Origin: Clostridiales bacterium
GTDB taxonomy: Bacteria > Bacillota > Clostridia > Oscillospirales > Feifaniaceae
Assembly: GCA_012719075.1 (NCBI GenBank)
Contig: JAAYBB010000084.1
Coordinates: 1 to 34,258, forward strand
Direction: 5' to 3'
DNA: 34,258 bases
Of this stretch, positions 1 to 7,795 are shown one piece after another; position 1 is the first letter of the stretch; each line of letters begins with the position of its first letter. The translations under genes and the position numbers were made by a program. Below the pieces are notes generated by a model, which was given only the letters and a program-made list of their open reading frames with translations, was not told where the DNA came from and made no database searches.

Positions 1-570
1 GATGTCTTCATATGAATAGCCCTGCCGCTGCAGCGCGCGCAGCGCCCGGTCCCGCGCGGCGCGGTCGGCCCAGTCGGTGCCGGCCAGCCGGCCCTCGAGC
101 TGTAAGCGCAGCGTTTCGCGGTCCGCCGGCAGCTCCTCGAGCGCCTGCCCGATCAGCTCCCGGGGGACGCCCTTTTGATGCAGGGCGTCGGCGATGCGCC
201 GGCGCCCGTAGCCCTTGGCCTGCAGCTTTTGGGCGGCCGAGCGGGCAAAGTCCAGGTCGTCGAGGTAGCCCATCGCGTCGCAGTGGGCCACGGCCTGCTC
301 GGCCGCCTCACGGGTAAAGCCCTTTCGCAGCAGGCGCTGCAGCAGACCGGTACCCGACTGGGCCTGCCGCGCCAGGCTGGCCAGCGCGCTTTGCCGCGCC
401 TCGAACAGCTGAACCTCCCGGCACAGCTGCTCAAACTGCGCCTCACTGAGCGCGGCGCCCGTAAAGAGGCCCAGTGCCGAAAGCATCAGCGGGTCCAGCA
501 GGCCGACCGGCGCACCGTCCACGTGGATGCGCAGGCCGGCCCGCCGGGCCTCAATTCGGGTGACGGTCAT
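1..570 (-). CDS. recX: RecX, RecA modulator (3' end cut by the window edge)
   Basis: RecX binds RecA filaments and limits their activity. The reading frame from the ATG at 570 stays open to base 1, giving 190 residues without reaching a stop, so the C-terminus lies outside the window. The visible protein has the RecX three-helix repeats: an early segment with ALxxLARQ, then a block reading GYLDDLDFARS followed by GYGRRRIADALHQKG, which are the family's most conserved lines, and a third repeat ending in ALRALQRQGYSYEDI. A strong ribosome site (GAGGAGG, about 577-583) sits 7-8 bases before the start. It follows recA on the same strand, as in many bacteria, but a 457-base gap with a tandem repeat separates them, so co-transcription is not certain. 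The identification is from family pattern, not a search. Confidence 0.9.
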   Translation of the reverse strand, partial: MTVTRIEARRAGLRIHVDGAPVGLLDPLMLSALGLFTGAALSEAQFEQLCREVQLFEARQSALASLARQAQSGTGLLQRLLRKGFTREAAEQAVAHCDAMGYLDDLDFARSAAQKLQAKGYGRRRIADALHQKGVPRELIGQALEELPADRETLRLQLEGRLAGTDWADRAARDRALRALQRQGYSYEDI

Positions 571-638
571 GGCAGGACCTCCTCGTGGGGAAGGTGGGGG
601 ATAGACCCTGTGCTTTTGCACACAGGTGGACTGGGTGC

Positions 639-893
639 CAGGAGCTTTGGCATGGATCATCGTGCTCGGCGGCGCCTTTGTGCACCGGGGCAGCCGGGCG
701 CTGCGCCGGCTTTGCACTGTCCAGCCGGTGTCTGCGTGCCCCTGCACGCAGGCGCGGTCCGAAATCAGGAGCTTCGAGTATGAAGACCATTGCGCTCAAC
801 CGCGCCTTTGCAGACAGCGGCGATTGGGCGCCGCATCGGCGTTGCATTGTCCAGCCGGTGTCTGCGTGCCCCTGCACGCAGGCGCGGTTTGGC
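639..893. repeat. Two tandem copies of a ~130-bp element holding two hairpins
   Basis: Two units lie head to tail between recA and recX. The core 712-758 is repeated at 842-888 with 46 of 47 bases identical, offset 130. The flanks (about 639-711 and 766-841) are also related but only roughly 60-65% identical. Each core holds a perfect 8-bp hairpin CTGCGTGC-CCCT-GCACGCAG (732-751 and 862-881). A second hairpin borders it: CCGGCT 706-711 with AGCCGG 723-728 in copy 1, CGGC 837-840 with GCCG 854-857 in copy 2; here the outer arm differs while pairing is kept in shortened form. No convincing protein frame crosses the repeat. It may be a structured RNA in the recA-recX transcript or an intergenic repeat; which cannot be told here. 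Confidence 0.8.
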
Positions 894-899
894 ACAAGA

Positions 900-918
900 A
901 CGGCGGCCTGCGCCGCCG
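900..918 (-). terminator. GC hairpin downstream of recA, possible weak terminator
   Basis: CGGCGGC (901-907), CTGC loop, GCCGCCG (912-918) form a perfect 7-bp stem. On the minus strand it is followed by TTCTTG, a poor U-tract, so termination would be inefficient or Rho-independent function may be absent. Confidence 0.3.
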
Positions 919-974
919 TCCCGGGAGCCCGATCCCCTATGTTCAAAATCGTTCAGCAGGCAACAGGTAACCGC

Positions 975-1002
975 AGAAAACCTGTCCACAAATAGCGGAC
1001 AG
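975..1002 (-). terminator. recA: Candidate recA terminator
   Basis: Reading the minus strand just after the recA stop, CTGTCC (997-1002) can pair with GGACAG (982-987), followed by GTTTTCTG. A further GGACAG (1015-1020, plus strand) is a duplicate arm. The stem is only 6 bp, so this is a modest candidate. Confidence 0.35.
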
Positions 1003-1027
1003 CCAGCACGCAGCGGACAGGCCTCGC

Positions 1028-2149
1028 CTACTCGAAGTCCTCGGCCGAAATGTCCAGCTTCTTGCCGCTCTTGACAGCCGGCCCGCCCGCGCGCGCCTCC
1101 TCGGGGGCTTCACCGCCCGGAACTGGGGCCGGGGCCGGACGGGTGGCGGCCTGCGCCTGCTCCTGTGCGGCCTTCATGCGCTCGCGGATGGCCTGATCGA
1201 TGGTGTCCATCACGTCGGGGTTGGCCCGCAGGTACAGGCGGGCGTTCTCCTTGCCCTGCCCGATGCGGGTCTCGCCGTAGGAGAACCATGAGCCGCTCTT
1301 GCCGAGGATGTCGTACTTGACGCCAAGGTCCACGAGCTCCCCTTCGCGGGAGATGCCCTGTCCGTACAGGATGTCGAACTCGGCCTCGCGGAAGGGGGGC
1401 GCCACCTTGTTTTTGACCACCTTGGCCCGGGTGCGGTTGCCCAGCACCTCGGTGCCCGATTTGATGGCTTCGATGCGGCGCACGTCGATGCGGACCGAGG
1501 CGTAAAACTTGAGGGCCCGTCCGCCCGGCGTGACCTCGGGGTTGCCGTAGACCACGCCGACCTTTTCGCGCAGCTGGTTGATGAAGAGGGCCACGCAGTT
1601 GGCCTTGGCCAGCGCGCCCGAGAGCTTGCGCATGGCCTGCGACATCAGCCGGGCCTGCAGGCCCACATGGGTGTCGCCCATCTCGCCCTCGATCTCGGCC
1701 CGGGTGACCAGCGCGGCCACCGAGTCGATCACGATGATGTCAATGGCGCCGCTGCGCACCAGCGTCTCGGCAATTTCAAGCGCCTGCTCGCCGCTGTCGG
1801 GCTGGCTGACCAGCAGCGAGGCGATGTCGACGCCGAGGGCGGCCGCATAGACCGGGTCGAGCGCGTGCTCGACATCGATGAAGGCGGCCTCGCCGCCGGC
1901 CTTCTGGGCCTCGGCCACGCAGTGCAGCGCCAGCGTGGTCTTGCCCGAGGACTCGGGGCCGAAGATCTCCACCACGCGGCCGCGCGGAATGCCGCCGATG
2001 CCAAGCGCCATGTCCAGCGCGATGGAGCCGGTGGGGATGGCCTCCACATTCATGGCCCGGTTTTCCCCCAGCTTCATGATCGCGCCTTTGCCAAACTGCT
2101 TTTCAATTTGCGCCAGGGCGCTGCTCAGCGCCGATTTTTTGTCCGCCAT
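1028..2149 (-). CDS. recA: Recombinase RecA
   Basis: RecA (373 residues) forms filaments on single-stranded DNA, drives strand exchange and stimulates LexA self-cleavage. The Walker A motif GPESSGKT is at residues 64-71, followed by the conserved stretch on [10 protein letters not shown], the loop 1 and loop 2 region ending in ALKFYASVR, and QGKENA further on. The C-terminus is somewhat longer than the usual 340-360 residues, with a Pro/Ala-rich linker and an acidic end (ISAEDFE). The ATG at 2149 has GGGAGG 6 bases upstream. The upstream gap (2150-2258) carries a promoter and a LexA-like site, so SOS control is likely. The gene is complete and intact. Confidence 0.99.
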   Translation of the reverse strand: MADKKSALSSALAQIEKQFGKGAIMKLGENRAMNVEAIPTGSIALDMALGIGGIPRGRVVEIFGPESSGKTTLALHCVAEAQKAGGEAAFIDVEHALDPVYAAALGVDIASLLVSQPDSGEQALEIAETLVRSGAIDIIVIDSVAALVTRAEIEGEMGDTHVGLQARLMSQAMRKLSGALAKANCVALFINQLREKVGVVYGNPEVTPGGRALKFYASVRIDVRRIEAIKSGTEVLGNRTRAKVVKNKVAPPFREAEFDILYGQGISREGELVDLGVKYDILGKSGSWFSYGETRIGQGKENARLYLRANPDVMDTIDQAIRERMKAAQEQAQAATRPAPAPVPGGEAPEEARAGGPAVKSGKKLDISAEDFE

Positions 2150-2202
2150 GTTGCCTCCCGTCCGCCGGGTCGGTGCTCTGCCAAGGGCCCGGCGCTTTTA
2201 AA

Positions 2203-2244
2203 ATACATTTGTTCTATGATACCATGCGGCCTGTCCAAAAACAA
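2203..2244 (-). promoter_or_regulatory. recA: recA promoter with LexA-like (SOS) box
   Basis: On the minus strand, TTGTTT (2239-2244), a 17-bp spacer, and TATCAT (2216-2221) form a sigma-A-type promoter. Directly downstream, at the expected start of transcription, is GAACAAATGTAT (2203-2214), which resembles the Firmicute LexA site GAAC-N4-GTTC: the left half is exact, the right half matches 2 of 4. The -35 lies inside a perfect palindrome AAAAAC-AAGC-GTTTTT (2237-2252). Promoter call is fair; operator call is an inference from a degenerate site and from the gene it serves. Confidence 0.55.
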
Positions 2245-2258
2245 GCGTTTTTCAGGCT

Positions 2259-2537
2259 TTATTTATGGCGCTGCCACACGTGTGCAAACGGTGCCGTACG
2301 GCCGGCGGAGCCGGCTGCCCGTCTTCCGGCCGCCAGGGGGAACACGCCTGCAATCAGACCGACGGCCAAGGAGAGCAGTCCCTTCAGTAGGGCCATGTGC
2401 CGTACGCTTTCGACAAAATAGGTCGCCGGGTCGGCCTGCAGCTTGATTCTCCAGGCCGGAACCAGGTAGCAAAGGGCCAGGTATGAAGCGGCAAAGGCGG
2501 CCATGGACAACAGGATGGACAAGACCGGTTTTTTCAC
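2259..2537 (-). CDS. Small two-helix membrane protein, unknown function
   Basis: A 92-residue protein of unrecognised family. The start is a GTG (2535-2537) that overlaps the prmC stop (2534-2536) as GTGA, so it is probably translated by coupling to prmC. Two hydrophobic segments are seen, about residues 5-27 and 49-70, separated by a polar stretch around WRIKLQADPATYF; the tail is Arg/Ala-rich and looks less constrained. It is the last gene of the yqhQ-prmC block; the recA promoter begins about 15 bases after its stop. The overlap and membrane pattern support a real gene, but nothing points to a role. Confidence 0.6.
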   Translation of the reverse strand: MKKPVLSILLSMAAFAASYLALCYLVPAWRIKLQADPATYFVESVRHMALLKGLLSLAVGLIAGVFPLAAGRRAAGSAGRTAPFAHVWQRHK

Positions 2538-3388
2538 AGCAGGTGCCCCCCATCCGCCTGAAAGCCAAAGCTCAGGCGGTCGATGCCAGCGTAGTCGGCG
2601 CGGGTCTCCACAAGCAGCAGGCCGGCGCCGCGCAGCAGGCCGGCCACGGGTTCGCCCTGGCCGAGGCCGTGCTCCACGAGCAGCAGGCCGCCCGGGGCGA
2701 GCAGCGGTGCCCAGCGGTCGGCCAGCGCCCGGTAGAAGCCCAGCCCGTCCGGCCCGCCACAGAGCGCCATTTCGGGCTCGAAGGCGACCTCTGCCTCAAG
2801 CTTTGCCACCTCGTCGGTGCGCAGATAGGGCGGGTTGGAGACAATCAGGTCAAAGCGGCCGCTCAGCGCCGGAGGCTTGAACACGTCGCCCCGCAGCACC
2901 GCGCGCGGGGCGGCCGAGAGCCGGCGGGCGTTCTCAAGCGTCAATGAGATCGCCGCCTCCGACAGGTCCAGCAGCGTGACGGCGCAGCCGCACTCGAGCG
3001 CCAGCGTCAGCCCGATGCAGCCGCCGCCGCAGCAGAGGTCGAGCACCTCGGCGCAGGGGCGCCCCTTTAAAAAGGCGACGGCCAGGTCGACCAGCTGCTC
3101 GGTCTCGGGCCGCGGGATCAGCACGCCCGGCCGGCAGGAAAATGTGCGGCCGTAGAAGTCCCACTCGCCCAAAATGTACTGCAGCGGCTCCCGCGCGCAG
3201 CGGCGGCGCAGCAGCGCCTGCAGGCGGTCCTGCGCCGCACCGTCCGCCTCGGCGTCCGGGGACAGGCGGCGCAGCGCCGCCCGGTCGATGCCCAGCGCGG
3301 CCGCCAGCAGCTCGTCGGCCTCGGCCGGGCGGATGCCGGCCTGCCGCAGCTGCTCGGTCGCCGCGCGGCGCAGCGCGGGGATCACCAC
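2534..3388 (-). CDS. prmC: Release factor glutamine methyltransferase PrmC
   Basis: PrmC methylates the glutamine of the GGQ motif in RF1 and RF2 using S-adenosylmethionine. The 284-residue protein has the helical N-terminal domain, then PLQYILGEWDFYG, VLIPRPETEQLVD, a SAM-binding loop DLCCGGGCIGL and the catalytic NPPY starting at Asn185. The SAM loop is slightly off the common DLGTGSGCI form but keeps the glycine pattern. The start is GTG at 3388, overlapping the end of the yqhQ gene by 7 bases; a second GTG follows immediately, so the exact start is uncertain by one codon. prfA, the usual partner, is not in this window. Confidence 0.95.
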   Translation of the reverse strand: MVIPALRRAATEQLRQAGIRPAEADELLAAALGIDRAALRRLSPDAEADGAAQDRLQALLRRRCAREPLQYILGEWDFYGRTFSCRPGVLIPRPETEQLVDLAVAFLKGRPCAEVLDLCCGGGCIGLTLALECGCAVTLLDLSEAAISLTLENARRLSAAPRAVLRGDVFKPPALSGRFDLIVSNPPYLRTDEVAKLEAEVAFEPEMALCGGPDGLGFYRALADRWAPLLAPGGLLLVEHGLGQGEPVAGLLRGAGLLLVETRADYAGIDRLSFGFQADGGHLL

Positions 3389-4317
3389 CGGTCGTCCTCG
3401 GGGTTGCCGGTCAGCACCGGCTCGAGCGACGCGATGGCCACCTCGATCTGCGCATCGTCGGGCTCCTTGGTGGTCAGCCGCTGCATCAAAAGGCCGGGGG
3501 CCGAAAAGAAGCGTGTAAAGCCGTTGTCGTAGCGGCCGGCCAGCCGGATGAACTCGTAGGAGATGCCCACCACCACCGGCAGCAGCAGCAGCTTGGTGGC
3601 CATGCGCAGCAGCAGGTTGTCCCAGGTCACGATGGGCAGCGAGAAGATCAAAATGCTGATGATCATGATGATGAACATGAAGTTGGTGCCGCAGCGCGGG
3701 TGGAAGCGGGACATGGCCCGCACGTTCTCCACGGTCAGCGGCAGGCCGGCCTCGTAGGCGTGGATGGACTTGTGTTCGGCGCCGTGGTACTCAAAGGTGC
3801 GGCGGATGTCCGCAAGGCCCGAGACCGCCCAGAGGTAGAAGATGAAGATCACGATCTTGATCAGCCCCTCCAGCATTGGCCGGCTCCAGGTGGGGACATG
3901 GCCGCCCAGCAGCTTGACCGCCGCGGCCGGCAGCAGCATGAAGAGGCAGATGGCCAGCAGCACGCCCAGCAGCCCGCCGACCCAGACCACGAGGTCGACG
4001 ATGGACTTGCCGAACTTGTCGGTGAGCCAGCGCTCGAACTTGGTGGGGGTCTCCTCCTCAAGGCCGGCCTTCTCGAAGGAGTAGGTCAGGGTCTTAAAGC
4101 CCATGCTCAGCGACTCGACAAAGCCGGCCATGCCGCGCAGCACCGGCAGCCGAAACAGCGAGATCCGGTCCTTGAGGCTTTGGTTGGGGTGCACCGTGGT
4201 CTCGATCTGTCCGTTTGGCAGCCGGAGCGCGATGGCGTAGCCGACCGGGCCCCGCATCATGACGCCCTCGTAAAGGGCCTGCCCGCCCACCGAGGTCTTG
4301 TGTGCCAATTTACCCAT
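3382..4317 (-). CDS. yqhQ: YqhQ family membrane protein (DUF1385)
   Basis: A 311-residue protein of the DUF1385/YqhQ family, common beside prmC/prfA in Firmicutes; its biochemical role is not settled. The family signature GGQALYEGVMMRGP lies near the N-terminus (residues 11-24), followed by two long hydrophobic segments near the middle, the line YHGAEHKSIHAYE, then SRFHPRCGTNF and two more hydrophobic stretches. The His, Glu and Cys residues of these lines are the conserved ones and hint at metal binding, which is inference. The ATG at 4317 is 33 bases into a leader driven by a good promoter at 4383-4411. It starts the four-gene minus-strand block. Confidence 0.9.
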   Translation of the reverse strand: MGKLAHKTSVGGQALYEGVMMRGPVGYAIALRLPNGQIETTVHPNQSLKDRISLFRLPVLRGMAGFVESLSMGFKTLTYSFEKAGLEEETPTKFERWLTDKFGKSIVDLVVWVGGLLGVLLAICLFMLLPAAAVKLLGGHVPTWSRPMLEGLIKIVIFIFYLWAVSGLADIRRTFEYHGAEHKSIHAYEAGLPLTVENVRAMSRFHPRCGTNFMFIIMIISILIFSLPIVTWDNLLLRMATKLLLLPVVVGISYEFIRLAGRYDNGFTRFFSAPGLLMQRLTTKEPDDAQIEVAIASLEPVLTGNPEDDRW

Positions 4318-4382
4318 AAGGCGTGTGTGTCGCCCCTTTCCCGTGAAAAGTGGATTAGAACAACTTGAAAAATACTATTGTA

Positions 4383-4411
4383 ATTATAGCAAATGTGCGG
4401 CGGCAGCACAA
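4383..4411 (-). promoter_or_regulatory. yqhQ: Promoter for the yqhQ-prmC block
   Basis: Minus strand: TTGTGC (4406-4411), 17-bp spacer, perfect TATAAT (4383-4388). The -35 matches only its TTG. It stands divergent to the tagA promoter about 200 bases away. Confidence 0.6.
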
Positions 4412-4574
4412 CTGCCGCCAGGTGAACATTTGAGGGCGACGGGGCGAAGCGGGCCAAAAGGTGTGCGGCCTTTGACGGCGCGGGCGGGCCGGACAGCGAC
4501 ATATCCGCAGGTTGCGCGGAGCAAAAAGGTGCCCACGCCCTTTTTCCGCCCCATGTCGGCGGCAAGCTGGGGGG

Positions 4575-4602
4575 TTTACTTGGATTGGTTTTATGGTATA
4601 CT
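4575..4602 (+). promoter_or_regulatory. Promoter of the tagA-thyX-tmk operon
   Basis: TTTACT (4575-4580), 16-bp spacer, TATACT (4597-4602), with TGG directly before the -10 making an extended -10. Transcription would start about 30 bases before the tagA GTG. The rest of the divergent gap, 4412-4574, shows only a weak AAAAAGG/CCTTTTT dyad (4523-4545). Confidence 0.6.
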
Positions 4603-4642
4603 TAGTCTTGTCCGAGAAAAGACAATTTTAGGAGGCTGCGCT

Positions 4643-5368
4643 GTGCGGCAGGTTTCGATCTGCGGGCTGAGGGTGCACGACGTCACGATGGCCGAGGCCG
4701 TTTTGGCCTGTCTCGCGCTGGTTGAGCGCGGCGGGCCCGCGGCGGTCTACACCCCCAACGCCGAGATGGCAAAGCGCGCAATGGACGACGCCGCCTTTAT
4801 GGCGCTGCTCAACCGCGGCGACCTGGTGGTGCCCGACGGGGCCGGGGTGCTGCTGGCCGCCCGCATGCTGAGGCGTCCGCTGCGCGAGAAGGTGGCCGGC
4901 GTGGAGCTTGCGGCGGCGCTGCTGCCGGCCTTTGCGCAGCGGGGCACCCGGCTGTTCCTGTTCGGCGGCCGCCCCGGCATTGCCGAGCGGGCGGCACAGG
5001 CCCTGCGCCAGGCCCATCCGGGCCTGGTCATCTGCGGCGTGGCCGACGGCTACTTCAGCGAGGAGGCCGAACGGGTGGAGGCGATCCGGGGCGCCGGCGC
5101 GCAGGCGGTGTACGTCTGCCTCGGCGTGCCCAAGCAGGAGCGCTTCATCGACCAAAATCGCGGGGCCATCCCGGCGCTGATGCTGGGGCTGGGCGGCACG
5201 CTGGACCTGTTTGCCGGAGAGGCCAGGCGGGCGCCCGACTTTTGGATTCGCCACAATTTGGAATGGCTCTACCGGGGCGGACTGGACCCCCGCCGCTGGA
5301 GCCGACTGATGCAGATCCCGGCCTTTTTGTGGGCCGTACAAAGAGATGCGAGGGGGAGACGGGCATGA
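4643..5368 (+). CDS. tagA: WecG/TagA/CpsF family glycosyltransferase
   Basis: GT26-family enzymes transfer N-acetylmannosamine (or a related sugar) onto undecaprenyl-PP-GlcNAc, the step that commits it to a linkage unit of wall teichoic acid or another surface glycan. The 241-residue protein shows TPNAEMAKRA, the acidic VPDGAG, LFLFGGRPGIAE, LGVPKQE, the GLGGTLDLFAGEARRAP block and LEWLYRGGLDPRRW. The start is taken as the GTG at 4643 because AGGAGG (4630-4635) precedes it by 7 bases and the family begins there; the frame is open further upstream but without homologous sequence. The stop overlaps thyX by ATGA. Which acceptor and polymer are involved cannot be told. Confidence 0.9.
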   Translation: MRQVSICGLRVHDVTMAEAVLACLALVERGGPAAVYTPNAEMAKRAMDDAAFMALLNRGDLVVPDGAGVLLAARMLRRPLREKVAGVELAAALLPAFAQRGTRLFLFGGRPGIAERAAQALRQAHPGLVICGVADGYFSEEAERVEAIRGAGAQAVYVCLGVPKQERFIDQNRGAIPALMLGLGGTLDLFAGEARRAPDFWIRHNLEWLYRGGLDPRRWSRLMQIPAFLWAVQRDARGRRA

Positions 5369-6123
5369 GGGTGACGCTGCTGGCCCACACACCGGAGCCC
5401 GAGCGCCTGATTGCCTCGGCGGCCAAGCTCTGCTACTCGCCCGTGGGCATCGACGCGCTGCGGGAGGGGCTGACCGACGGTGCCGCGGCCGAATTTGTCG
5501 GCATGCTGGCCGAGCTGGGGCACGAGAGCCCGATTGAGCACATCACCTTCACCTTTGGCATCGAGGGGGTCTCGCGGTCGCTGCTGGCCCAGCTCACCCG
5601 TCACCGCATGGCCTCCTACTCGGTGCAGAGCCAGCGCTATGTGCGGGAGGGGGCCTTTGACTATGTGGTGCCCCCCGCCATCGCCGAAGACGCACAGGCG
5701 CTGGCCATTTTCGAGGGGGCCATGCAACAGGCACAGCAGGCCTACGACGCGCTGGGGGAGCGGCTGGGGCAGCTGCAGGCCGAGGCGCTGGAGCGGGAGG
5801 GGCTGTCCAAAAAGGCGGCCGCCCGCGCGGCCGGCAAGAGCGCCATTGAGGATGCGCGCTTTGTGCTGCCAAACGCCTGTCACACCAAGCTGATCTGTAC
5901 CTTCAACGCGCGCAGCCTGCTCAACTTCTTCTCGCTGCGCTGCTGCAACCGCGCCCAGTGGGAGATCCGCGCACTGGCCACCGAGATGCTGCACCTGGTG
6001 CGGGCGGTGGCGCCGAGCGTCTTTGGCACGGCGGGCCCGCCCTGCCTGCGGGGCCCCTGCCCCGAGGGCAAAATGACCTGCGGCAAGGCCGAGCAGGTGC
6101 GCGAGCACTTTGCCCTGCGCTGA
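5365..6123 (+). CDS. thyX: Flavin-dependent thymidylate synthase ThyX
   Basis: ThyX makes dTMP from dUMP with methylene-tetrahydrofolate, FAD and NADPH. The 252-residue protein carries the signature RHR-X7-S at Arg79-His80-Arg81 to Ser89, within RHRMASYSVQSQRYV, and the C-terminal part FNARSLLNFFSLRCCNRAQWEIR that positions the nucleotide. The ATG at 5365 overlaps the tagA stop by four bases, so the longer open frame upstream was not used. Its neighbour tmk takes the product on to dTDP, a functional pairing. Confidence 0.96.
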   Translation: MRVTLLAHTPEPERLIASAAKLCYSPVGIDALREGLTDGAAAEFVGMLAELGHESPIEHITFTFGIEGVSRSLLAQLTRHRMASYSVQSQRYVREGAFDYVVPPAIAEDAQALAIFEGAMQQAQQAYDALGERLGQLQAEALEREGLSKKAAARAAGKSAIEDARFVLPNACHTKLICTFNARSLLNFFSLRCCNRAQWEIRALATEMLHLVRAVAPSVFGTAGPPCLRGPCPEGKMTCGKAEQVREHFALR

Positions 6124-6187
6124 GCGCGCAGGGTTTAGAAAGACGATATTGCGGGCCCGCACGGCGGGGCCCTTGGGAAGTAGAGAG

Positions 6188-6853
6188 ATGGGAAAACTGA
6201 TTGTCATCGACGGGCTGGACGGCAGCGGCAAGCAGACACAGGCGGCGCTGCTGGCCCGGCACCTGGAGGCGGCGGGGCACCCGGTCAGGCCGGTGTCCTT
6301 TCCGACCTACACCGAGTCCTCGGCGCCCATCCGGCTCTATCTGGAGGGCGCGCTCGGCTCGCTGGAGCAGGTCAACGTCTACGCCGCCTCGGCCTTTTAC
6401 GCCGTCGACCGCTACGCCTCTTACCGCAGGGACTGGGGCGCCCACTACGAGCAGGGCGGGCTGGTGCTGGCCGACCGCTACACCACCGCCAACCTGATCC
6501 ACCAGATGGGCAAGCTGGACCGGGCGCAGTGGGAGGACTACATCGCCTGGCTCGAGGAGACCGAGTACGGCCGCTTTGGCCTGCCAAGGCCCGACCTCGT
6601 GCTGTTTTTGGACCTGCCGGTCGAACTGTCGGCCCAGCTGCTCGAGCGGCGGTATGGCGGGGACCCCCAAAAGCGGGACCTGCACGAGCGGGATGCGGCC
6701 TATCTGCGGCGCTGCCGCGAGACCGCCGGCTTTGCGGCCGGGCGGCTGGGCTGGAAAATGGTGACCTGCGCCGATGGCGCAAATATTCGGGAGGTGCGGG
6801 ACATTGCCGAAGAGTTGCTGGGGTACGCGCTGTGCATGCTGCGCGGATCATGA
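6188..6853 (+). CDS. tmk: Thymidylate kinase
   Basis: Phosphorylates dTMP to dTDP. The 221-residue protein begins with the P-loop GLDGSGKQT (residues 9-17), then SFPTY, a DRYASY and a second LADRYTTAN line for the dTMP site, and LVLFLDLPVE. This is the Clostridial variety of Tmk, which differs from E. coli-like Tmk in the lid region. The ATG at 6188 follows a weak purine-rich stretch (GGGAAGTAGAGAG); the 64-base gap after thyX holds a GGGCCC-rich dyad but no clear promoter. The stop (6851-6853) lies in an ATGA whose ATG (6850) is in the wrong frame for the next gene; see the DUF2156 entry. Confidence 0.93.
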   Translation: MGKLIVIDGLDGSGKQTQAALLARHLEAAGHPVRPVSFPTYTESSAPIRLYLEGALGSLEQVNVYAASAFYAVDRYASYRRDWGAHYEQGGLVLADRYTTANLIHQMGKLDRAQWEDYIAWLEETEYGRFGLPRPDLVLFLDLPVELSAQLLERRYGGDPQKRDLHERDAAYLRRCRETAGFAAGRLGWKMVTCADGANIREVRDIAEELLGYALCMLRGS

Positions 6854-7781
6854 GGGCGAACCGGAGGCGCACACGGACGACTGTACACTGGACTTTGCGC
6901 GGGTCACGCTGGATCGCCGCGACCACCTGCAGCAGTACCTTCAACACAACCAAAACCCCTGCTGTGACCTGAGCTTTGCCAACCTCTTTGCCTGGGGCGA
7001 GGTCTACGAGACCTCCTACGCGACGTCCGGCGACATGCTGTACCTGCGCGTGTGCCGGGACGGGTCATGCATGTTCCTGCCCCCGATCGGAACCGGCGAT
7101 TTCGGCGCGGCGGTGGTGCGGCTGATGCGGGAGGCCTGCAGCGAGGGAGAGCCGGCGCTGCGCATGCTCTGCGTGACCGAGCGGGAGCGGTGCATGCTCG
7201 AGGAGGCGCACCCGGGCCGCTTTACGTTTGCGCGCATGCGGGACAACGACGACTACGTCCACCTGACCGCGTCGCTCGGGCAGCTGCAGGGGAAAAAGTA
7301 CCACGGCAAGCGCGGGCATGTAAAGCGCTTTCAAAAGAGCTATGCGCACGAATACCGCCGCATGACGGCACAGGATGTGCCGGCCCTGCTGGAGCTGAAC
7401 CGGACCTGGGCCGAGCAGACCTATGGCGACAGCCCCGACCGCGACGAGATCCTGGCCTCGACCAGGCTGCTCGAGAACTTCGAGGCGCTGGAGCTGGTGG
7501 GGGGCCTGCTGCTGGTCGACGGGCAGCCGGTGGCCGCCTCGGTCGGCTCGCGGCACCACCCGGGCAGCGACACGCTGGTGGTGCACTACGAGAAGGGGCT
7601 TTCGCAGACCTATGACGGGGTCTATTCGGCCCTCAACCACCTGTTCATGCAGGACTGTATGGCGGACTTCCGCTATGCCAACCGCGAGGAGGACATGGGC
7701 ATTTTGGGGCTGCGCAAGTCCAAGCTGAGCTACCACCCGGAGTGTTTGGTGGAGAAGTATATGGCCGTCTGCCGGCTGTGA
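6774..7781 (+). CDS. DUF2156 (phosphatidylglycerol lysyltransferase C-terminal-like) protein, start uncertain
   Basis: Family members have the double-GNAT fold of aminoacyl-lipid transferases and Fem proteins, but most short ones have no proven substrate. Conserved lines: LSFANLFAW near the start, HGKRGHVKRF, VSLGSR-like ASVGSRHH, and the C-terminal YANREEDMGILGLRKSKLSYHPE. Homologous sequence appears to begin near LDFARVTLD (about 6888). No ATG, GTG or TTG lies in frame between 6807 and that point: in-frame starts are ATG 6774 and TTG 6804, both inside tmk and without a ribosome site, or a CTG at 6888. The coordinates given are the full open frame. The true start may be non-canonical, or there may be a small frameshift after the ATG at 6850. 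Confidence 0.8.
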   Translation: MAQIFGRCGTLPKSCWGTRCACCADHEGEPEAHTDDCTLDFARVTLDRRDHLQQYLQHNQNPCCDLSFANLFAWGEVYETSYATSGDMLYLRVCRDGSCMFLPPIGTGDFGAAVVRLMREACSEGEPALRMLCVTERERCMLEEAHPGRFTFARMRDNDDYVHLTASLGQLQGKKYHGKRGHVKRFQKSYAHEYRRMTAQDVPALLELNRTWAEQTYGDSPDRDEILASTRLLENFEALELVGGLLLVDGQPVAASVGSRHHPGSDTLVVHYEKGLSQTYDGVYSALNHLFMQDCMADFRYANREEDMGILGLRKSKLSYHPECLVEKYMAVCRL

Positions 7782-7795
7782 GGGGGACGAAGGGG

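Noticed and set aside
551-995. Several open frames across the recA-recX gap on both strands
   Set aside because: They share translated copies of the 130-bp repeat, have no ribosome sites and no protein-like composition.
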